NCBI GenBank assembly: GCA_030407085.1
Contig: CM059586.1
Location: 86,177,501 to 86,241,500, forward strand
Origin: Trichopria drosophilae
Taxonomy: Eukaryota > Arthropoda > Insecta > Hymenoptera > Diapriidae
Length of the DNA stretch: 64,000 nucleotides
Reading direction: 5' to 3'
The notes under the pieces were generated by a model. It was not told the origin of the DNA. It did no database searches and saw nothing but the letters and a program-made list of their open reading frames with translations. A program made the translations under genes and the position numbers. Of this stretch, positions 56,940 to 64,000 are shown one piece after another (position 1 is the first letter of the stretch; each line of letters opens with the position of its first letter).

Positions 56940-58973
56940 TGTCTTCCGTTTCGAGGCGATATATATACCCACAACTGCAGAGGAGAGGGGTTGCGGATTT
57001 TGTGGAAAACCCTTCCCGATCGAGGGCAGCCAAACTTCCCTAGTATAGTCATCTTCATGACCAGAGGGAAAGAAGATTCTGTAATGACAATCTGAGATTA
57101 AAATTATTGCAGTTTGATGGATGATTCTTCGCACAAGATTCTTCACGTCAACTCAATGCAGTCGTATAGAAGATCTTCAGCAGAAGCTTTTTTTTTTATA
57201 AATACTCTGCATAGTGGTATCTGAATACAGACTGAATGCAGATTCTTATGTCTGGTAAAATGGTACGTGATTCTCATACAGATGACTGGAAGAATCTATT
57301 AGCAGAATTTTAGTTTAGCTAGACTAAAATATTAAGAGAAATTCAGTCGATTGTTATTTCATAAGTTACTTAGAAATTTGTTTGAAAGCTGAAATTTATA
57401 ATACTGACATGCATACACATATACACTAGGGTGTCCGTAAAAAAATTGTTTTTTGGCTTACCGTTGGAAAAGTTTCTAATGATGTCTAAGTAAAGAAATT
57501 TTACTTTATTTGATATATAAATGAAGGTAAACGGTGCCGAAATCGCGGTAAAGGTACAAAAATCGCTATTTTTTCCATTTTTTTTTGTTATTTTTCCAAT
57601 CTAACTCAGTCCTCTCTATACATAGCGTAAAATTACCTCGAAATTAGCTTGAAAAAGCCTACAATTTACTCCAATAACATTTTGCAATTCGATAAAATTT
57701 AAACCAAAGAAATCGTCATACTGAAAGGATTTTGTCATCCCTCCTTGTGACAACCTCTGAAATTTTGTCAGATTTCGGGTATGACTTACCGTTTTCGAAA
57801 TATTTCAGAATTACAAATTTTCAAAATCAATTTGCATGTATAGTATATTATAAAGTATATTATACACTATTGGAATAAAGATTCGGTATACAATTCATTT
57901 AAATTAATGATTAATAAATAACTTGAATACCTATAAGTTTAAGATACAAATTTTCAGATTCTCTTTTTTAAAATAATCGACATAATTCATTTTTTATTCG
58001 TTTTAAGAAACATTCTTTTGAATATAATATTCCAAAATCTGATATTGCAAAATTACATTTTAAACACTCCATGATTGCACAAAAATTGTGCAAATAATTT
58101 GTGAAAAAAAAACGTAAATTAAAAATTATTAATCGATTTTTCAAAATTCCGGCTATTTTCTACGCCATGTATATGATCTCCTAGAATATTTTAAAACAAT
58201 TTGCCGATAATTTACCGTACTAAATGATTTTTTCTTATCTTTTAAGTTCTGGTATTTTTTGTAAAAAAAAATCGAATCTTCATGATTTTGTACTGAAAAG
58301 TCCATAGTGACGCAGTAAAGCAGACTGCATTCAATAAGAGTTTCAATTGGTTATAACAAAGATTCTTATTATAGGTTTTGACATATACCGTCGTATTAAG
58401 GTAGAGTTCATAACGATGAAGATTCTTCCCACAGACTGCGATTTATTTTATAAAAGAAACTAAAGTTTTCCTTCAGAAAACAAAGCAAAGAAGATTCTGC
58501 AGTTAGTTAACACTTTCGATTGTTTAGGAAGGATCTGACGGCAGATCATCGCGCAAATTCGGACATACTCCATTTACAGTCTTCAGCAGATCTTCTCTCA
58601 GTCTGTTTGCAGAATCCGCTCATTTCTCTTTCGCCCTGATACAATCGGATGAACGCGAACATTCGCAGAGAAAAGGGGAAAACGCGGTTTATTACCACCG
58701 GTGCAGTTAGGAAGGAGATCCATCACTTCGGATCGAGTATTCGCGGAGCAGAAACAAAACGAGCGAAAGAGAAAAAGAAAAGTGAGGGGAAGTGGGGGCC
58801 GTTTCCTTAACATCCCTTGTATTCGTGTCAGTAACCGCATCCGGTGGGCTGCAAGATTTGGGTACCTGGAGAAGAATAGGATTATCTATTTTTTGGGGTC
58901 AACCTACTCAACGCGGAACCGGTGACCGGGATTCCACGGAAAGATATAGGGAAAGATCAAACGACTGGGTAAC
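56940..58973. other. Repeat debris, no gene seen
   Basis: A terminal-repeat-like phrase CACTAGGGTGTCCGTAAAA lies at about 57425-57443, the usual form of certain DNA-transposon ends, but its partner was not found. GATTCTTC-type motifs (GAAGATTCTTCCC, GATGATTCTTCGC, AAGATTCTTCACG) recur at 57120-57250 and 58320-58620 and may be degenerate flanks of one element. The frames at 56778-57146 and 58598-58925 are unsupported. Confidence 0.4.
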
Positions 58974-59815
58974 TTAGCAGCAATCTGCTAGGCACCGGAG
59001 GATAGCGCCATATTCCAGTTGTAGTACTAAGCTTGCCGCTTGGCAACCCTGTTCAAGATTTGTCTGAATAAATAAGAGCAGTTTGTCACAATTGCGTGAA
59101 ACATCGGGATCGATAGGGTGGTTTAAAATGATACCATAATGGGCGGGTATTACGATCAAAGTTAAGGAGGTATTCATGATTTCTATAGGGATTCTATTTG
59201 GATGCTCTATAGGGTTGGTTTTTTGACAGAGGTGATTATTTCCATATCCATTATCGAATTCAGTACCGTTGTCTGGCAGGAAATATTTTGGGCAATCCCA
59301 GCATTGCTTCGCAAGAGTTTGCATAGCACTGCAGCATGGTCGGTCAGTAGCAGCTCTCAAGACCCCGTGCCTCTACAAATTTGATAGAAACATCTCCGAA
59401 GACAATTACGTAATGATTTTGATTTCGAATTCCGGGAAATGGGCTCATGATATCCGAGGGAGGTAGTCCACGGATCTTCATAGGTTCGTATTCTTCTTAA
59501 ACTGATAGCGGGCGCTTGCGAAACTTCATACTTTTACAAGTGGGGCATCGCAAAATCGCAATACATATTTGGCAACATCTTTAAATACTTCTGGCCGGAA
59601 TAATCTGTCGGTTACGCGATGGTACTTTTTCTCAATGCCGACATGGCCAGCTTGGGGTCAATCATGGGATTCATACAGGGCAATAACGCGGGGCTCTCTG
59701 GACAAAACTAATTTCCATACATCTAAATCGGAGAAAGAGGTGACGTGGAAAACTAGTCCTTTCGTAAAACTGTCTGAAAAGGAAAGTGCCCGTCGAAAAA
59801 ATGTCTGATTGCATT
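58974..59815 (-). pseudogene. Ty3/gypsy-type integrase fragment
   Basis: On the minus strand, in order: WKLVLSREPRVIALYESHD, PQAGHVGIEKKYHRV, LFRPEVFKDVAKYVLRFC with the CPTCK-like second half of the H2C2 zinc site, then DIMSPFPGIRNQNHYVIVF and FVEARGLESC. The core continues with PKYFLPDNGTEFDNG and, after a damaged stretch, TNPIEHPNRIPIEIM. Together these are the zinc-binding and core parts of a retroviral-type integrase, with the second catalytic Asp (DNGTEF) and a degraded Glu region. At least three frame breaks are present. No reverse transcriptase or LTR was found adjacent. Confidence 0.75.
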
Positions 59816-61217
59816 AATTAGGAAAGGGTAAAAGGTGAGATAAAGAAATTCTTAGCCTCGCCTCTACGATTATTTCTGATGTCTCGATGCACCAGCAGGC
59901 CTCATTATTAGTAGAAATTTATAATATTTACTATTTTTCTTAACTTACTTTCGCGGTTCCCCAATAATCTACTACAATTATAGTTAATTATTTCGTTAAT
60001 TACGAAAACAGTTCGTCGCCATACTTGAAAGGCTCCTAATACTTAAACAATACCTATAGCCACATTTTGTGGAATTTGCAGTAGACTCCTCGAGAAATGC
60101 CCCCATTTGGACATCATGTGAGGAGAGCTTCAGAAAAATTCAGGTCGTGTACCGTAAATATCGAACAATTGATTGAATTGAAAAATAGTCGTTTTGTACA
60201 TTTCTATCGTTCTTATTTTGTAAAATGATTATTCCTTCTAAGTTTAGTATTTTACCTAAACGGAGATTGAAATCCAGTCTATGTGTTAACCATGGACATA
60301 AGAATATAATTGTGTTAATGTTAGCGTCATTCTTAGTCCGCCCGAACTGAACTTCTCGAAAGTCCCGAGTTCGAATCCCCGTCTGTGCAATTTTCTCTGC
60401 TTATGTCCAGTGTGGAATAACCGGGGAACCTTGCTGGGCGAAGGTACGAATTTGGGACCGCTGCCGACCCCCGTTGGCAGTTATCGGTACCGTCAGCGTC
60501 TCATCCGCGGTCTATACGTCACGGGTCTTATCTCGGATAAAAATGGGATAAGCTCCACATCGTACTCGTTATGGCACAGACCGCCGAATCTGCTGGTGGT
60601 ACCGATATTGGGGTAGGGGGGACTGGCTCTGGGTGGGTGTTGTGTTTGTGTATCTGCCTAGTTCTGTCGTGTACTGTTCTGTTTTTGTGCTGTACCTCTC
60701 CACCCGAGAGCCGACCCTCAAATAGACCAATTGTCATTAACGCGAGGGAAAATTACCTGTCCTTTTTTTTTGTATAATTGTGTTAACCACTCCAGGTTTT
60801 AGGGGGTTCGTTCACTTGTAAAAAAATTAGCTGACGTATTTAGTCTTTTATTATCGAATTTCGGGTATCATTTTGGGCAATAATCCTTAACGATATCTAT
60901 AAAATGATCCTCAGTAAATAGAGATATGCAAAGCCAACTTTTCCCGACCACGCTGCTTCTTAGATATCCCTCTATGTTTGATATTTACACTTTAATAACA
61001 AATAGTATGAAGTTTTCCCATTCATTTTTCTGCTATATAACACTTTTAATTAATTCAAAGTTGAAGATCCAGAATGTGGCACTTACCGTTATCATTGCGT
61101 TTCAAATCATTAAGCTCGTCTCATTTAAATGAAATTATGTGTATAATGGGAAATAAATAGATATAAAATATATGAATACATTGTGGTCGTCATATTAACA
61201 TTCATTGTTATTACTTT
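59816..61217. repeat. Dispersed repeat copy at 60290-60770 and flanks
   Basis: The stretch 60610-60770 repeats 27420-27560 (GGCTCTGGGTGGGTGTTGTG, AGTTCTGTC, GAGAGCCGACC, AATAGACCAATTGTC). Upstream at about 60362 lies GAGTTCGAATCCCCG, which fits a polymerase III B box, so the repeat may be SINE-like with the shared tail. No A box or full tRNA head was proved. The open frames 60410-60616 and 60528-60777 translate this repeat. Confidence 0.5.
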
Positions 61218-61220
61218 CAG

Positions 61221-61277
61221 ATTCTGAAAACTTCTTATGGAGCTTTCAACTTATTGCAGAGTGTATCTCTTAATTGA
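61221..61277 (+). CDS. Odorant receptor last exon (probable exon 4 of the gene at 41610)
   Basis: After the acceptor TTACTTTCAG the frame gives ILKTSYGAFNLLQSVSLN and TGA. This is the standard short last exon of insect odorant receptors, coding the end of the seventh membrane helix. Exon 3 of the receptor at 41610-43279 ends in phase 0 with YLSTFVW before GTATGA, and this exon starts in phase 0, so the join would be STFVW-ILKTSYG and yield a 371-aa receptor, a normal length. The alternative is a stray exon from a lost paralogue. The distance is 17.9 kb. Confidence 0.6.
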   Translation: MLKTSYGAFNLLQSVSLN

Positions 61278-64000
61278 AAAGATTCACGAACGTGAGATTT
61301 TTATGGAACTGGCATGGACAAGAGATTTGCCGCAATTAGAAATGATTTTCATTCACTACTATAGTAGTTTCCAGATAAATTAACTCGGGATTTGTATTTT
61401 TATGCTTAAAATGTAATTACTTTAAATTGTAGTAGTTAATGTTGTACTATACTGAACAGAAAAGTAAAATACTGTGAATATGTATGCCAATGAAGTCCGC
61501 ACGCGTCTTTCAAACTTTATAGTGCTGGTAATTACATAATAGTTTAAAACCTGAGGTTTTCAACTTCTTTCATCTACGTAGAGAGAAATAACGGGTTCAT
61601 AGAATCACGAAGAAATGTAGAAATGAGTTTAACATATGTAAATAGTAGAAGTAACAACATGAAAGGTTATAGTTCATATTTGAGGTTATGTACGAATGAT
61701 TTAAGTACCGGGCAATAGTCATTGTCCCAGTAAAATAGTTAATTAAACTACTTTTTGTATTAAAGCGTTTTACGATTATAAAATGGTTTCATTAACTATT
61801 TTCTTTCTCTCTGTGTAAAATTGAAATATTATAGACATATCTTGCAATAAGTTTTTGATATATAACGTCGATAGATTAGTAGATTATTTGGGTTAGCATA
61901 TAATAACTAAAGCAGTATGCTTAATAGGAAGTAGTGGTGTATCGATTACGGACAGTAATATTGTAATTAATATTTTCTTCAAATATAAAGATATTAATAT
62001 TTTAAACAACTCTTAACATTGTGAATTTTATAAAGTAAAATTTTCATTATATACACGGAGTTGTAGGCACTTGCATGTTTATGAATTACATAGTAGTATA
62101 GAGCCTTGCAAAAAAATAATTTCAAGAAAGGTCCTATCACAAATATATTTGTATCTTGAGAATGATCTAATGTGGACTTTTTATTGAACCTCGCATTTCA
62201 ATTCTATTTAAGTTTTATTCGCAATATACTAGTGTGCAATATCTTTTCTCTGTGTTGTATTTTTCTTACTTGTAGTATATTTCCTTTTATTTTCCTAAAC
62301 CATACAAGTGTCAATTTTAATACAAAGAGGGGATTACGACATAATAAGATTAATTTATTTTAAAAAGGTCGAATTGACGAAGGCATTTCGAAGAGAATCA
62401 GAGCTGTCTGTTTCCGTTGACGTGAACTGTAGACATGTATCGAGATACTATATTCTTTTTTGTATTGGTTAGGAACAAAATACCCTAGTAATTTTTAGTA
62501 TTTAACTCGTTACAATAATCGTTTCATCATTGACTCATTCGCACTCCCACCATAAAGATACATAAATCCGAGCACCCAAAATTAAAGTCGGAGACATAAT
62601 AAGTCAGACCACAGTCCACATACCCTGAAAATGATGCGAAGACTTTCTTTTTATTTTTTTATGCAATTCTGTGTGCTAAATGTGACTTTGCGCGCTAAAA
62701 TTCGACGCGCAAAGTAAATTTTACCGCACTAGTGCCTAAGGCAAAATTTTCTTTGCGCATTGAAATTTTTGGGCGCAAATTAAAACGTTGCATATTGTAG
62801 AATTGTATAATAGTATTTTATGCATCAAGGGCGAAATTTTCGATTTTCGCCGATTGTGAAGTTTGTCACTCGAGTGAAACGAGGGAAATAGGACAGACCT
62901 CCTGACGAAAAACCAAGGGGAAACTCTTTTCCTTTTCACCACGGCTGACGACGCTTCGCCCTCGTGAAAGTGCCATCAAGTGTTGAATAACGTGGTGCAT
63001 TGGCGAAGAGGCAATGCAAATTACCAGGAAAAAGTACTCGTTAGTTTGAGGTAAGAAAAACAGCCATTGACGAAAAACGCCATATTGTATACAAAGAGAC
63101 ATGGGTTTCATGTAGTCTTTTTATTTTCAAGGCTGAAACGAGCACAAATATATTGTTTCCTGGGTTCATTCAAAGAATCAACTCTAAAATCAAGTGAAGT
63201 GTGAAATGTGAAATGTGATGTGGAAAGGAAATGGACAACCTCGTGTTCACCAGAGCTTCAGTGTGGAACGCTGAATTTCAAACTAGAAAATAACGATTAC
63301 AATAAACAAGAAGTTTTTCCAAGTTCGACCACATCCAGAAGACAAACTGCTTCGGAAAATATGGTGGCAGAAAACTCGTCTTGACGATCTGGGGTCGACG
63401 ATTTCAACTTCAAAGGAAAAGATAAGAGATTATTATTTAATTTTTCAAAGTTTCGTATTCCTCTTCGTGTTCTTTTATATTAAGCTCGTATCGATCAAGA
63501 TTATAAATTATTAATTAGTATAATTTTGAGTGATTTATTTTATGTTAATGAATGATATTTGTATATGTATAGTTAATGAATGGACAGCGAATTTTAACTT
63601 CGGTTTGATTTGGTTGGACGAGATAAATTCATTTTTTGCACGCCCGTGCGTAAAGTTCGTGCGTAAAGTGCCTTTTTCCGTGCGTAAAGTACTCCATTAG
63701 CGCATGCGTGTGCGTAAAGTGAAACTAAGGCGTAAAGTAAAAGCAATGATGCCAATTTAGGGGGTTTTGGGCGATGGTGATAGAACGTCTACCTACTGTA
63801 ATGCTTGTGTAAGCTTCTCCCACTATCGTACAAAATCCCCTTAAACTGATAACACTGAACCCTCCCACCCCAAACGCACCAATCCTATACTTACGTGTCG
63901 CGAGCGTAAATATATTCTATGAAACAACAAATTATTCACATTATTTTCATTTGTGATTGTGGCTCCACCCCTCAAACCCCCGTCATTCCAGTTAACGTTT
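61278..64000. other. Intergenic, short motif clusters, no gene seen
   Basis: No coding sequence was recognised. At 62660-62780 there are GCGCAAAGTAAA-type and GCGCGCTAAAATTC motifs. At 63640-63740 GCGTAAAGT is repeated at least five times (GTGCGTAAAGTTCGTGCGTA, and onward). A possible weak inverted pair, AGAGAGAAATAACGGG and CTTTCTCTCTGTG, lies at 61580-61820. The minus frames at 62736-63111 are unsupported. Confidence 0.4.

Noticed and set aside
56778..57146. 122-aa minus-strand open frame over the edge of the long-TIR element
   Set aside because: Half of it is the inverted repeat, and the matching stretch in the left arm has no such frame.
57425..57900. Complete transposon starting CACTAGGGTGTCC
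   Set aside because: Only one end was seen; no inverted partner or protein was found downstream.
60362..60376. tRNA-like GAGTTCGAATCCCCG
   Set aside because: Fits a B box, but no cloverleaf or A box could be built around it; kept only as a hint of a SINE.

Overview
This is an AT-rich animal nuclear genomic window, almost certainly from an insect. It shows intron-containing genes with GT/AG junctions, a 7-transmembrane insect odorant receptor, a full-length COQ8 kinase gene, and dense DNA transposons and retroelement debris. The odorant-receptor sequence and some transposon end sequences suggest Hymenoptera, but that is inference. No tRNA, rRNA, CRISPR or bacterial operon structure was seen.

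Host genes. (1) 813-6439 (+): the 3' part of an uncharacterised serine/threonine-proline-rich protein gene, with three exons that join in phase and a 3.5-kb intron full of repeats. (2) 6553-9445 (-): a complete COQ8/ADCK3 ubiquinone-biosynthesis kinase gene with six coding exons and 646 aa, ending tail to tail with gene 1 (113 bp between stop codons). (3) 20852-26955 (+): a seven-exon phospholipid-scramblase family gene (282 aa) that is strongly diverged. (4) 28715-29490 (+): a decayed odorant-receptor pseudogene. (5) 41610-43279 (+): an apparently intact odorant receptor of the same subfamily. Its missing last exon is probably at 61221-61277, which implies an intron of about 18 kb filled with mobile-element debris.

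Mobile elements fill most of the rest. They include a piggyBac-like element (13749-16637, TTAA target duplication) nested inside at least one and probably two other terminal-inverted-repeat elements; a Penelope-type endonuclease remnant in a Coq8 intron; a P-element-like transposase remnant interrupted by a MITE; and a Crypton-like tyrosine-recombinase remnant. There is also a BEL/Pao retrotransposon fragment, a Ty3/gypsy-type integrase fragment, and a transposon protein fragment with a GESVH motif. Two elements have inverted repeats of about 550 bp (47289-48857 and 54885-56939), several hairpin MITEs are present, and several dispersed repeat pairs occur.

The most unusual structural theme is a short core, roughly TTTTTGGGGTCGCTGATTACG followed by AATC. 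It recurs in tandem arrays (about 115-130 bp unit) at 2.1-3.6, 4.5, 12.4, 18.8-20.3, 23.8 and 39.2 kb, and also inside the piggyBac terminal repeats. In two places the arrays are arranged head to head around a centre, one of which is a hairpin with arms of about 220 bp. I found no convincing new enzymatic system; the novelty lies in this repeat architecture, the receptor locus and the scramblase.
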